DNA from: JBOFOR01 sp051654865
GTDB lineage: Bacteria > Bacillota > Clostridia > Peptostreptococcales > Peptostreptococcaceae
DNA length: 40,428 bases
Assembly (NCBI GenBank): GCA_051654865.1
Contig: JBOFYV010000048.1
Coordinates: forward strand, 1-40,428
Direction of reading: 5' to 3'
Part shown: positions 7,168 through 14,218 of the stretch, piece by piece
How positions within the stretch are numbered: the stretch's first letter is position 1
How the letters are laid out: every line of letters begins with the position of its first letter
The notes under the pieces: model-generated
Database searches by the model: none
Told to the model about the DNA's origin: nothing
Seen by the model: the letters and a program-made list of their open reading frames with translations, nothing else
Position numbers and translations under genes: made by a program

Positions 7168-8481
7168 TTAAGCATTTTTTTCTAATTGTTTTTTAGCCAT
7201 TCTTTCATCAGCCATAACAAATGGTATATATACAAGAACAGATAATACTATATTAACTGCTGCTAATACTCCACCCATTATACTTCCTGTTGCTATAACA
7301 CCACTGAATATTGGTGGAGTTATCCAAGGTATAGTTGGCATTATTACCGGAGGTACAAGACCTGTTGATATTGCAAAGTAAGATGTTATAACACATACTA
7401 CTGGAGCTAATATAAATGGTACCATATACATTGGGTTTAATACTATTGGCATACCGAACATTATAGGCTCATTTATGTTGAATAACGCTGGAGGTCCACC
7501 TAAAGCTATCATATCTTTACGTCTTCTACCTGCTATTATTAACGCTATTATTAAACCTATACAAACTCCAGCTCCACCCATATATACGAATGCATCAAGG
7601 AATGCTCCTGCAAATACACTGTATCCTTCTGTAGCTCCTGCTGCTGCTAATTCAACGTTCTTTCCACCTAATTCCATTAATATTGGAGATATAACTGGTA
7701 ACGCTATGTTAGCACCGTGTAAACCAAATATCCATAATATATGAACAAATAGTACAACTACTATTGCTCCACCTAATGAATCTGCTACACCTGTTAATGG
7801 CTTAGCTAAGTACTCTTGTAATAAATCGTTTACAAATCTTCCATCAGATAAAGTTGATACTGCCACACCTATTATTGCCATTACTGTTATTGCTATTAAT
7901 CCTGGTAATAATTTTGCAAATGATCTTGAAACTGCTGGTGGTACACTATCTGGCATTTTTATAGTTAATGCTGATACATTTGATAACTTAACAAATATTT
8001 CTGTAGATATTAATGCAACTACCATTGCAGTGAATAGTCCATTTGTAGAAACATATCCCCAAGGTATTGCACCCCAACCAACTACTGCTTCAGCTCCTTC
8101 TTGAGCGATTTCCATAGTTTGAGGAGTTAATATTAATAATGAACATAATGCTATAAGACCTGCTTGTAATGCATTTGCATTGTAAGAATTAGCTAGTGCA
8201 TATGCTACTGATACTGCTAAGAATAATGACATTAATGCTAATGATCCCCACCATAAGTTTCCACCAACTGAAGCTATGTGTCCTCCTATAGTAGTATTAG
8301 CTAAAAAGTCTTGATATGGTGCAAATGGTAAGTTCTTTAATAAAGAACCAAACGCCCCTATCATTGCTATTGGTATCATACCAACGAAACCATCTCTTAC
8401 TGCTACTAAGTGTCTTTGAGAACCAAACTTAGCAGCTACTGGAACTAAATAACGCTCCATAAAGCCCATGAATTTTTCCAT
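7168..8481 (-). CDS. chbC: PTS chitobiose/cellobiose EIIC permease, copy 2
   Basis: 437 residues, same family and architecture as EIIC1 (GGPPALFNINEPIMFG, PTIPWITPPIF, FGLHGANIALP). Differences are mostly conservative, except residues 113-140 and parts of the last third. AGGAGGAAG lies upstream of the ATG. It is 30 bases downstream of the intact EIIB, the normal EIIB-EIIC order, so this is probably the ancestral complete unit. Two close EIIC copies could differ in sugar preference or simply raise dose. The sequence alone does not decide. Confidence 0.93.
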   Translation of the reverse strand: MEKFMGFMERYLVPVAAKFGSQRHLVAVRDGFVGMIPIAMIGAFGSLLKNLPFAPYQDFLANTTIGGHIASVGGNLWWGSLALMSLFLAVSVAYALANSYNANALQAGLIALCSLLILTPQTMEIAQEGAEAVVGWGAIPWGYVSTNGLFTAMVVALISTEIFVKLSNVSALTIKMPDSVPPAVSRSFAKLLPGLIAITVMAIIGVAVSTLSDGRFVNDLLQEYLAKPLTGVADSLGGAIVVVLFVHILWIFGLHGANIALPVISPILMELGGKNVELAAAGATEGYSVFAGAFLDAFVYMGGAGVCIGLIIALIIAGRRRKDMIALGGPPALFNINEPIMFGMPIVLNPMYMVPFILAPVVCVITSYFAISTGLVPPVIMPTIPWITPPIFSGVIATGSIMGGVLAAVNIVLSVLVYIPFVMADERMAKKQLEKNA

Positions 8482-8511
8482 CTCAATCTTCCTCCTGTGT
8501 TTAAGTAATTA

Positions 8512-8820
8512 TTATTTAGAGTTATGTAACTCCATTGCCCTATTTAATACTGCTTCCCCATTACATGTTCCGTAATGCATCATATTTATTACTTCTACTG
8601 GTACATTATGTGGCTTAGCTATCTCTGTAGCTTTAGATAGCATAAATCTTACTTGTGGTCCAAGAAGTAAAACATCACATTTGTCTATTTCTGCACCCAT
8701 ATTAGATTCAGGTATCGCCCATATCTTAGCCTCTATACCGTTTTCCCTGGCTGCAGTCTCCATTTTTGTTACTAATAAACTTGTAGACATACCAGCTGAA
8801 CAAGCTAACATTATATTCAT
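8512..8820 (-). CDS. chbB: PTS lactose/chitobiose-family EIIB component
   Basis: 102 residues. It receives phosphate from EIIA on Cys7 in the loop LACSAGMSTSLL and gives it to the sugar held by EIIC. Other family features are LLLGPQVRFML near 51-61 and a C-terminal HYGTCNGEAVLNRA. A run of G (AAGGGGGGAAATGGG) serves as the ribosome site. It is the first gene behind promoter P3 and its three operators. It is the only intact EIIB in the window, so it probably serves both EIIC copies. Confidence 0.93.
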   Translation of the reverse strand: MNIMLACSAGMSTSLLVTKMETAARENGIEAKIWAIPESNMGAEIDKCDVLLLGPQVRFMLSKATEIAKPHNVPVEVINMMHYGTCNGEAVLNRAMELHNSK

Positions 8821-8861
8821 CCCATTTCCCCCCTTATTTAGGTCGTTTAATTATAGTTTTA

Positions 8862-8877
8862 AAATGTCTATACATTA
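8862..8877. promoter_or_regulatory. Degenerate third operator of P3
   Basis: AAATGTCTATACATTA differs from the operator by one core base. It is centred 52 bp downstream of the neighbouring operator, as at P2. The 13-mer TGTCTATACATTA recurs just upstream of GntR2 (about 9800-9812). Confidence 0.55.
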
Positions 8878-8913
8878 TTTTTTAATTTATCTTATTATGT
8901 TTACATTCATTGT

Positions 8914-8929
8914 AAATGTATATACATTT
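8914..8929. promoter_or_regulatory. GntR operator O2 of promoter P3
   Basis: AAATGTATATACATTT, a perfect 16-bp palindrome, centred 39 bp from O1. Confidence 0.8.
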
Positions 8930-8942
8930 CCTTTACAATTTG

Positions 8943-8972
8943 ATTATATATTAAATGTATATACATTTGCAA
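8943..8972 (-). promoter_or_regulatory. Promoter P3 of chbB-chbC
   Basis: On the minus strand TTGCAA (8967-8972), 18 bases, then TATAAT (8943-8948), with operator O1 filling the spacer. A TGAAAATATTTTCC dyad at 8991-9004 upstream could be a degenerate cre. Confidence 0.75.
8953..8968. promoter_or_regulatory. GntR operator O1 of promoter P3
   Basis: AAATGTATATACATTT, a perfect 16-bp palindrome between the -35 and -10 boxes. Confidence 0.8.
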
Positions 8973-9036
8973 TACCTTTTTTTATTTTTATGAAAATATT
9001 TTCCTAACACTTATTCCATAACAACATTTCCCAATT

Positions 9037-9741
9037 TTAATTTGAAACTGCATTTAATGTCAACGTATATCCATAATGATATGTATGAGAATATTCAAAT
9101 ACTTCTCCTGTATCTATTCTACACGTTTGTTTTATGTATAATATTGGTTCTTTTTTATTTAAATCTAGTATTTCTTCTAGTTCTACATCTGATATTACCG
9201 CTTCTACTGCTCTTTCTGATACAGATATTTTGTATCCACAACTTTGTTCTATATATTCATATAGTGAACCTTCACAGTGTTTTTTATTTAAATTAGGAAA
9301 TAACTTAACAGGCATATATGTCACCATATATGATACTTTTATATCATCTGCTAATCTTATTCTTTTTATCTCCCACACATTTTCTCCCGGCAATAGATTT
9401 AAGTTATTAACTAATTCTTCATCTGCTTCAACTATTTTTAATCCTTCTACAGCATTTGATACTTTGTAACCTTTATTACTCATTTCTTTTGTAAATCCAC
9501 TTATTGCTGATATATTATCATATATTTTACATCCTAGTACTATACTACCGATCCCCCTTCTTCTTGTTATATATCCTTCTTTTACTAAGTTGTTAAGAGC
9601 TGATCTTACTGTCATTCTTGTTACATCAAATTCTTCACTAAGTTGTTTTTCTGATGGTATTAAGTCACCTTGCTTTAATGTTTTTGAGTTTATTAACTCT
9701 TTAATATAATTTTCAATCGTTTTATATATTGGTTCCGCCAT
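9037..9741 (-). CDS. GntR/HutC-family transcriptional regulator 2 of chb locus
   Basis: 234 residues with the same plan as regulator 1. The winged helix holds PSEKQLSEEFDVTRMTVRSAL and EGYITRRRGIGSIVLG, and the UTRA domain ends YSHTYHYGYTLTLNAVSN. The recognition helix VTRMTVRSALNN is identical in both, so they very likely share operators, while the effector domains have diverged and may answer different phosphosugars. GAGGTG lies upstream of the ATG. A site like the degenerate operator abuts a TATAAT box just upstream (9797-9814), consistent with self-control. Confidence 0.9.
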   Translation of the reverse strand: MAEPIYKTIENYIKELINSKTLKQGDLIPSEKQLSEEFDVTRMTVRSALNNLVKEGYITRRRGIGSIVLGCKIYDNISAISGFTKEMSNKGYKVSNAVEGLKIVEADEELVNNLNLLPGENVWEIKRIRLADDIKVSYMVTYMPVKLFPNLNKKHCEGSLYEYIEQSCGYKISVSERAVEAVISDVELEEILDLNKKEPILYIKQTCRIDTGEVFEYSHTYHYGYTLTLNAVSN

Positions 9742-9796
9742 TTTTTCACCTCAATATTATTTATTCTCTTAATTTTATTATCTACACAATATATAT

Positions 9797-9814
9797 ATCT
9801 GTCTATACATTATA
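9797..9814 (-). promoter_or_regulatory. Candidate GntR2 promoter and operator-like site
   Basis: The minus strand has TATAAT (9809-9814) overlapped by a TGTCTATACATTA element identical to that at 8865-8877. No good -35 is visible. Self-regulation is inferred. Confidence 0.4.
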
Positions 9815-9870
9815 AGAAAGTTTTTCAAATAATTTATGTTTGTATATATGATTATTTCATCTTAGGCTCA

Positions 9871-9900
9871 AAAAAATAGGGCGAGTTCATACTCCCCCTA
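9871..9900 (-). terminator. Terminator of brnQ
   Basis: A 10-bp stem with one C-C mismatch (TAGGGCGAGT / ACTCCCCCTA) and a TCAT loop lies 10 bases past the brnQ stop. Seven T follow on the minus strand. Confidence 0.85.
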
Positions 9901-9909
9901 TATCTTTTA

Positions 9910-11202
9910 TTAAGATGCTCTATTTTCATTTATACTTATATTATCTTGTTTTAATAGTACTTTTCCTATTATACCTCCTAGTATAGCTGGAACTATCCAG
10001 TTAAAGCCTATATTTGCTAATGGTAACTTATGCACAAAGCTTATACTTACACCTAAACTATCTACTACTGTTAATAAACTCACTCCTAATGTAGCGTATG
10101 CTGCACACTTTACTACGTTGTTACTTATGAATACTTTTTTAAATGTACTCATTACTACTAATAATATCGATACAGGATATATTACTGTTAGGATAGGTGC
10201 TGCTATTGCTATTATTTTCTCCACTCCTAAATTCGATGCTACTGCACTAAATACACATATTATTGTTACCAAGTGAGTGTATTTTAGTTTTTGGTTAGTT
10301 ACATCTTCAAAATATTTAGCTGTTACTGATGTCAATCCTATTGCCGTTGTTAAACATGCAAATGCTACTATTATACCTAGTAATATCATACCTGACTTTC
10401 CTAATAGATGATTTGTTATGTTTACTAATAGAGTTGTTTGAGATACAGTTGCATCGTACATAGTTGAAACTGTCGCTCCTAAGTATGCCAGTCCTCCGTA
10501 TACTAATACTAGTCCTATTCCCGCGACTATCGCTGCTTTTAATGCTAAGTTAGCATTTTCTTTTTTGTCTTTGTGCCCTTTACTTATTAATGAAGTCATT
10601 ATAAGTGCAGTTATTCCACCTAATCCTAATGCATCCATTGTCTGGTATCCTTGCGTTAATCCAGTTACAAATAAATTATCATTACTTATATCAGTGTTTA
10701 GTTCACCAATTGGAGATAGTATACCCTTACCTATTAACATAGCTAATGCTATTAATAATACCGGCGTTAAGAACTTACCTATTATATCCATAACCTTTGT
10801 AGGTCTAATTGTTAATATAAATGTTAATCCAAAGAATATTACTGAGAACAACACTGGATTTACTGAATTAAATAATGGCATTATACTCATTTCAAATGTT
10901 GTTGCTGCAGTTCTTGGTATTACTAATATTGGCCCAAGACATAACATCATAATTACTTCAAGAGTAATTCCAAATTTTTTACCAGCTCTACCTACTACAT
11001 TTTGGAAAGAACCTGCTCTAGCTATTGCATTTATTGATAATAGTATAATACCTACATCTGCAATTACAAAACCTAAGAAACTTACTAACCAACTACTCCC
11101 AGAAGTCATTCCTATAAATGGGGGAAATATTAAGTTTCCAGCTCCAAAAAACATAGAGAATAACGCAAATCCAATTATTAAAATATCTTTATTTTTACTC
11201 AT
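9910..11202 (-). CDS. brnQ: LIVCS-family branched-chain amino acid carrier BrnQ
   Basis: About 430 residues and twelve hydrophobic segments. The start LIIGFALFSMFFGAGNLIFPPFIG is the LIVCS signature, the Na+ or H+ coupled uptake family for Leu, Ile and Val. The ATG at 11202 is used because GAGGTG lies 5 bases upstream; an in-frame GTG at 11208 overlaps that site. It is transcribed alone and ends in a strong terminator. Its upstream region is exceptional. A consensus promoter, a short peptide gene ending in aromatic residues, switchable hairpins and two terminator hairpins lie between 11210 and 11570. The substrate might therefore be something other than branched-chain amino acids. Confidence 0.9.
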   Translation of the reverse strand: MSKNKDILIIGFALFSMFFGAGNLIFPPFIGMTSGSSWLVSFLGFVIADVGIILLSINAIARAGSFQNVVGRAGKKFGITLEVIMMLCLGPILVIPRTAATTFEMSIMPLFNSVNPVLFSVIFFGLTFILTIRPTKVMDIIGKFLTPVLLIALAMLIGKGILSPIGELNTDISNDNLFVTGLTQGYQTMDALGLGGITALIMTSLISKGHKDKKENANLALKAAIVAGIGLVLVYGGLAYLGATVSTMYDATVSQTTLLVNITNHLLGKSGMILLGIIVAFACLTTAIGLTSVTAKYFEDVTNQKLKYTHLVTIICVFSAVASNLGVEKIIAIAAPILTVIYPVSILLVVMSTFKKVFISNNVVKCAAYATLGVSLLTVVDSLGVSISFVHKLPLANIGFNWIVPAILGGIIGKVLLKQDNISINENRAS

Positions 11203-11239
11203 AATCACACCTCATTGTTTTATTTTATCTATTTTAATA

Positions 11240-11271
11240 TAAAAAATACCACATAGTATTTCACTATGTGG
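11240..11271 (-). terminator. Terminator-like hairpin 1 upstream of brnQ
   Basis: A perfect 9-bp stem (CCACATAGT at 11249-11257, ACTATGTGG at 11263-11271) is followed on the minus strand by TATTTTTTA. It lies inside the presumed brnQ leader, 40-70 bases before the start codon. Confidence 0.75.
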
Positions 11272-11292
11272 CTAGTAGTGTGCCTAGGATTA

Positions 11293-11328
11293 CAAAAATG
11301 CCACATAGTGATTATCTATGTGGCATTT
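11293..11328 (-). terminator. Terminator-like hairpin 2 upstream of brnQ
   Basis: A perfect 13-bp stem (AAATGCCACATAG at 11296-11308, CTATGTGGCATTT at 11316-11328) ends in TTTTTG on the minus strand. The stem core CCACATAG repeats that of hairpin 1, so the two look like a duplicated terminator. Confidence 0.8.
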
Positions 11329-11343
11329 AGCATAACAAAATTA

Positions 11344-11433
11344 ACTTTAGCCATCATAGATACAAACATTTCGGTTTGTATCTATGATGCTCATTTATCT
11401 CATAAATACAAACCTATCTCCAATAGCTAAAGT
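11344..11433 (-). ncRNA. Leader RNA with mutually exclusive hairpins (putative attenuator)
   Basis: In minus-strand RNA order: ACTTTAGC (11426-11433, inside the leader peptide gene), GTTTGTATTTATGA (11400-11413, directly after its stop), CATCATAGATACAAAC (11374-11389), GTTTGTATCTATGATG (11352-11367), GCTAAAGT (11344-11351). The third segment can pair with the second (14 bp, one G-U) or with the fourth (16 bp, perfect), but not both. The first and fifth pair over 8 bp and would close the structure. A ribosome at the peptide's aromatic codons or at its stop would cover the first or second segment. This is the geometry of leader-peptide attenuation. Confidence 0.7.
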
Positions 11434-11482
11434 AATACTTATTTAATTGTGCATTGTTAATTAGATTTATATTAGTATTCAT
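11414..11482 (-). CDS. 22-residue leader peptide with aromatic C-terminus
   Basis: An ATG at 11482, with AAGGAG 8 bases upstream, opens a 23-codon reading frame. It begins MNTNINLINN and ends KYYFSYWR followed by TAG. Four consecutive aromatic codons broken only by one Ser, then Trp-Arg, sit directly on the RNA segments that switch pairing. It lies about 50 bases after a consensus sigma-A promoter. The likely role is sensing translation speed (charged Tyr, Phe or Trp tRNA, or an antibiotic acting on the ribosome) rather than making a functional protein. No homologue is recognised. Confidence 0.65.
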   Translation of the reverse strand: MNTNINLINNAQLNKYYFSYWR

Positions 11483-11541
11483 TATAAAAACTCCTTGTTA
11501 TTAATTGTTTAAAAATTATTTATTTTATGTATTTTTAATTT

Positions 11542-11570
11542 ATTATATATATTATTCTATTTTTTGTCAA
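11542..11570 (-). promoter_or_regulatory. Consensus promoter of the brnQ leader
   Basis: On the minus strand TTGACA (11565-11570), 17 bases, then TATAAT (11542-11547): a full consensus match. Such a strong promoter followed by terminators fits control by attenuation rather than by initiation. Confidence 0.9.
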
Positions 11571-11624
11571 CATTTATATACATATTTTTCTTTTAATTCT
11601 TTTAATACTATATTTCAAACAGGG

Positions 11625-11653
11625 TTGACATTTTTGAATAAACCTCATACTAT
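11625..11653 (+). promoter_or_regulatory. Promoter of the ytrA-like operon
   Basis: TTGACA (11625-11630), 17 bases, TACTAT (11648-11653). The -10 box is the first part of the operator that follows. Confidence 0.85.
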
Positions 11654-11679
11654 TGTATTAAGCAACTAATACAATAGTA
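11648..11679. promoter_or_regulatory. Operator of the YtrA-type regulator
   Basis: A perfect 13-bp inverted repeat (TACTATTGTATTA and TAATACAATAGTA) separated by 6 bases covers the -10 box and reaches the ribosome site. The position indicates autorepression by the first gene product. Confidence 0.8.
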
Positions 11680-11692
11680 CGGAGGTGTTTAT

Positions 11693-12061
11693 GTGACTTT
11701 TGAATTTAACAACAATAAACCTATTTATCTTCAGATAGTTGACATACTAAAGTTAAATATCATATCAGGAGAACTTCCTGTTGGTTCTAAATTAAAGTCT
11801 GTTAGAGATTTAGCTCTTGATTTTGAAGTTAATCCAAATACAATGCAAAGGGCTTTATCTGAACTTGAAAGAGATAATTTTGTCTATTCTCAAAGGACTA
11901 GCGGAAGATTTGTAACTGATAATCAAGAAATTATCATTCATTTAAGAGAAGAAATGGCAAAGATAGAGATTACTGAGTTATTTAATATGCTTATTAAACT
12001 TGGCTATAAAAAAGAAGATTTAGCAGATATAATACTTAAAAATTTAAAGGAGATGGAGTAA
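11693..12061 (+). CDS. YtrA-subfamily GntR regulator
   Basis: 122 residues: an N-terminal GntR winged helix (PIYLQIVDILKLNIISGELPVGSKLKSVRDLALDFEVNPNTMQRAL) and a short helical tail for dimerisation, with no ligand domain. This is the hallmark of the YtrA subfamily, which represses its own ABC transporter operon, typically under cell-wall antibiotics. The start is GTG, 5 bases after GGAGGTG; the ATG two bases earlier runs straight into a stop. Its stop overlaps the start of the ATPase gene. The strong dyad upstream is its probable target. Confidence 0.9.
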   Translation: MTFEFNNNKPIYLQIVDILKLNIISGELPVGSKLKSVRDLALDFEVNPNTMQRALSELERDNFVYSQRTSGRFVTDNQEIIIHLREEMAKIEITELFNMLIKLGYKKEDLADIILKNLKEME

Positions 12062-12759
12062 TGGAAAATATTGTTGAAATTAAATCACTAAATAAAAACT
12101 ACGGCAATAAAGAAGTTATAAAAAATATGAACCTTGATATTCCTAAAGGTAGAATAATTGGATTACTTGGTACTAATGGTAGTGGTAAGAGTACTTTAAT
12201 TAAATTAATAAATGGACTTTTACATCCTAATAGCGGTGAAATACTAATCAATGGTATTAATCCTTCTATACAAACTAAAAAAATTGTATCTTATTTACCT
12301 GAGAGAACTTATTTAAATGATTGGATGAAGGTAAAGGACTTACTAGCATTTTTTAATGATTTTTATGATGATTTTGATATTAATAAGGCTCATAGTATGT
12401 TAGATAGTCTAAAAATTAATGCTAATGAAAAATTAAAGACTATGTCTAAGGGTACTAAAGAGAAGGTTCAACTTATTTTGGTTATGTCTAGAAAAGCTGA
12501 TTTATATATACTAGATGAACCTATTGGAGGTGTTGACCCTGCTGCTAGAAGCTTTATATTAAAGACTATTCTATCTAACTATTGCGAGAATAGTACTTTA
12601 CTTATAGCTACTCATCTTATAAGCGAAATTGAGAATGTTTGTGATGATGTGATATTTATTTATAATGGTAACATTGTACTTCAGGGTAATGTTGAAGATA
12701 TTAGAGAAGAAAAAGGAAAATCTATAGATGCTTTATTTAGGGAGGAGTTTAAATGTTAG
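12061..12759 (+). CDS. ABC transporter ATP-binding protein (YtrB-like)
   Basis: 232 residues. The Walker A motif is GTNGSGKST and Walker B is LYILDEPIGGVDP, with the switch His in ATHL. The signature motif reads MSKGTKEKV in place of LSGGQ, a variant usual in YtrB-like and ABC-2 exporters. The ATG overlaps the regulator's stop and the C-terminus overlaps the permease gene, so all three are translationally coupled. It powers the permease encoded next, and the substrate is unknown. Confidence 0.92.
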   Translation: MENIVEIKSLNKNYGNKEVIKNMNLDIPKGRIIGLLGTNGSGKSTLIKLINGLLHPNSGEILINGINPSIQTKKIVSYLPERTYLNDWMKVKDLLAFFNDFYDDFDINKAHSMLDSLKINANEKLKTMSKGTKEKVQLILVMSRKADLYILDEPIGGVDPAARSFILKTILSNYCENSTLLIATHLISEIENVCDDVIFIYNGNIVLQGNVEDIREEKGKSIDALFREEFKC

Positions 12760-13565
12760 GTAAATTATTAAAATATGAATTTAAATCTACTGCGAGGGTA
12801 TTTTTACCTCTTTATATTACTATATTAGTAGTTGCTCTTATAAATGGTTTTTCTATAAATTCAGATTTATTTAAAATACAAGGACTTCTTACTATGATAT
12901 TTGGAGCACTAATAATAGCTTTATTTGTAATAACTATTATTGTTATAGTTCAAAGATTTAGTAAAAATCTGTTAGGTGATGAAGGGTATTTAATGTTTAC
13001 TCTACCTATAGGTAATACTTCTGTTTTGTTTTCTAAATACTTAGTTGCTCTTTTATGGACTATCTTAAGTGGAATTATTGCTTTTGTTGCTTTTTTCTTA
13101 ATTGCACTTGTTCCTTTATTTTTAGAGGGTGGATTTGATTTTATATCTTGGCTTGGATCTATTATGGAACTATTTAATTTATTACTATATGGAGCAGAAT
13201 TCCGTTTTATAATGAGTATGTTTTTACTTGCTTTTTTAAGTTATTCTATATTTATATTTAGTGTTTATTTAGCATTATCTATGGGGCAATTACCAACTTT
13301 CAATAAGCATAGAAACTTAGCATCTTTTATAAGTTTTATTGGAATTAATGTTGTATTTTCATTTATTCAAAACTTAGTTGCTGGTTTATATATGGGAGTT
13401 AATGGAGAAAATCTTCTCTTACAGATTAACAATGATGTGGTCTCTGGTATTACTAGTTTAGTTAATAATGGTATTTTGATCGCTATCTTATTTAATGCTA
13501 TTATTCTAGCTATACTATTCTTTGCTACTAAATTTATCCTAGATAAAAAATTAAATTTAGAATAG
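12753..13565 (+). CDS. ABC-2-type transporter permease
   Basis: 270 residues with about six membrane helices (roughly 18-38, 45-70, 90-125, 150-178, 190-212, 240-262). The motif GDEGYLMFTLPIG is typical of permeases paired with YtrB-like ATPases. The reading frame starts inside the end of the ATPase gene after GGAGG. It is the last gene of the operon and is followed at once by a terminator. Homologous systems respond to or protect against envelope-active agents; the cargo is not predictable here. Confidence 0.88.
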   Translation: MLGKLLKYEFKSTARVFLPLYITILVVALINGFSINSDLFKIQGLLTMIFGALIIALFVITIIVIVQRFSKNLLGDEGYLMFTLPIGNTSVLFSKYLVALLWTILSGIIAFVAFFLIALVPLFLEGGFDFISWLGSIMELFNLLLYGAEFRFIMSMFLLAFLSYSIFIFSVYLALSMGQLPTFNKHRNLASFISFIGINVVFSFIQNLVAGLYMGVNGENLLLQINNDVVSGITSLVNNGILIAILFNAIILAILFFATKFILDKKLNLE

Positions 13566-13573
13566 ACTATATA

Positions 13574-13599
13574 AACCCTGTCAATATTTTGACAGGGTT
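13574..13599. terminator. Bidirectional terminator
   Basis: A perfect 11-bp stem (AACCCTGTCAA / TTGACAGGGTT) with a 4-base loop lies between convergent genes. T-rich sequence follows on the plus strand. Confidence 0.85.
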
Positions 13600-13605
13600 A
13601 TTTAT

Positions 13606-14187
13606 TTAATCATTATTTATAATTGGCTCTAAATCAGTTTTAATCTCTGTTAAGATATTTACTACAACTTGATTATCTTTATTTTCTTCTATTTTATTAT
13701 TAACAAAGGTTAAAATCGCCTCTGCATCCTTTATTGCAGTTTGTAACCTTTCACTTATTATCTTGTTATTTGATTGTTCTGTATTCAATAATTTTTTCAA
13801 ATCTGTTATTTCAATATCTTTTTTAGCTACTGTATTTTTTAATGTTTCTATCTCTTTTTTCAAGTTTTCTATAGTTGTTTTGTTGTCTTTAATAGTAGTA
13901 TTTAAATCAGCGTATATTTTATCATTTTCTTTTATTGTGGATTCTAATAAGTTTTGGTATTTTTGTAGTTTATCTTTTTGCTCTTTAAGTGACTCATCAG
14001 TTAATTCATTTTGATCTTTTAGCTTTTCATTTTCTAATTTTAAAGATCTGTTGATATTTGTACCTCTATCAACCTCTAACTCTAATTTCTTAATTTCCTG
14101 ACTAAACCTAAAACTTATTATTCCAACTATTATTAGTGCTACTAATAAAACTACACTTGCTATTGCTACTACTTTTGATTTATGCAT
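13606..14187 (-). CDS. Membrane-anchored coiled-coil protein
   Basis: 193 residues of unknown function. Residues 7-28 form one hydrophobic helix after a short basic start. Residues about 30-150 are highly charged with heptad-like spacing (KLELEVDRG, LKKEIETLKNTV, DIEITDLKKLL), predicting a long coiled coil. The C-terminus is acidic. The most likely form is a signal-anchor protein with an extracellular coil. GGGGGGAG precedes the ATG. It lies 31 bases after the lipoprotein gene in the same direction and is probably co-transcribed with it. Confidence 0.7.
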   Translation of the reverse strand: MHKSKVVAIASVVLLVALIIVGIISFRFSQEIKKLELEVDRGTNINRSLKLENEKLKDQNELTDESLKEQKDKLQKYQNLLESTIKENDKIYADLNTTIKDNKTTIENLKKEIETLKNTVAKKDIEITDLKKLLNTEQSNNKIISERLQTAIKDAEAILTFVNNKIEENKDNQVVVNILTEIKTDLEPIINND

Positions 14188-14218
14188 ATTTCTCCCCCCT
14201 ATAGCATACTAATATATA

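Noticed and set aside
4639..8481. The two EIIC genes as an assembly duplication
   Set aside because: They differ at about 38 residues, the flanking regulators differ far more, and one EIIB is deleted. The copies are real paralogues.
9042..9469. Plus-strand open frames within GntR2
   Set aside because: Hydrophobic shadows of the minus-strand regulator gene, lacking ribosome sites.
10565..11242. A 225-codon open frame on the plus strand opposite brnQ
   Set aside because: It is the antisense shadow of brnQ, without a ribosome site and with a low-complexity composition. The minus-strand frame has all LIVCS motifs.
11296..11328. Hairpins 1 and 2 as ends of a mobile element
   Set aside because: The repeated stem cores are short, each is followed by a T-run on the same strand, and no transposase or target duplication is present.
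11209..11540. T-box riboswitch before brnQ
   Set aside because: Amino acid transporters often have T-boxes, but I find no T-box consensus (AGGGUGG-ACCGCG) on the minus strand. The leader peptide arrangement explains the region better.
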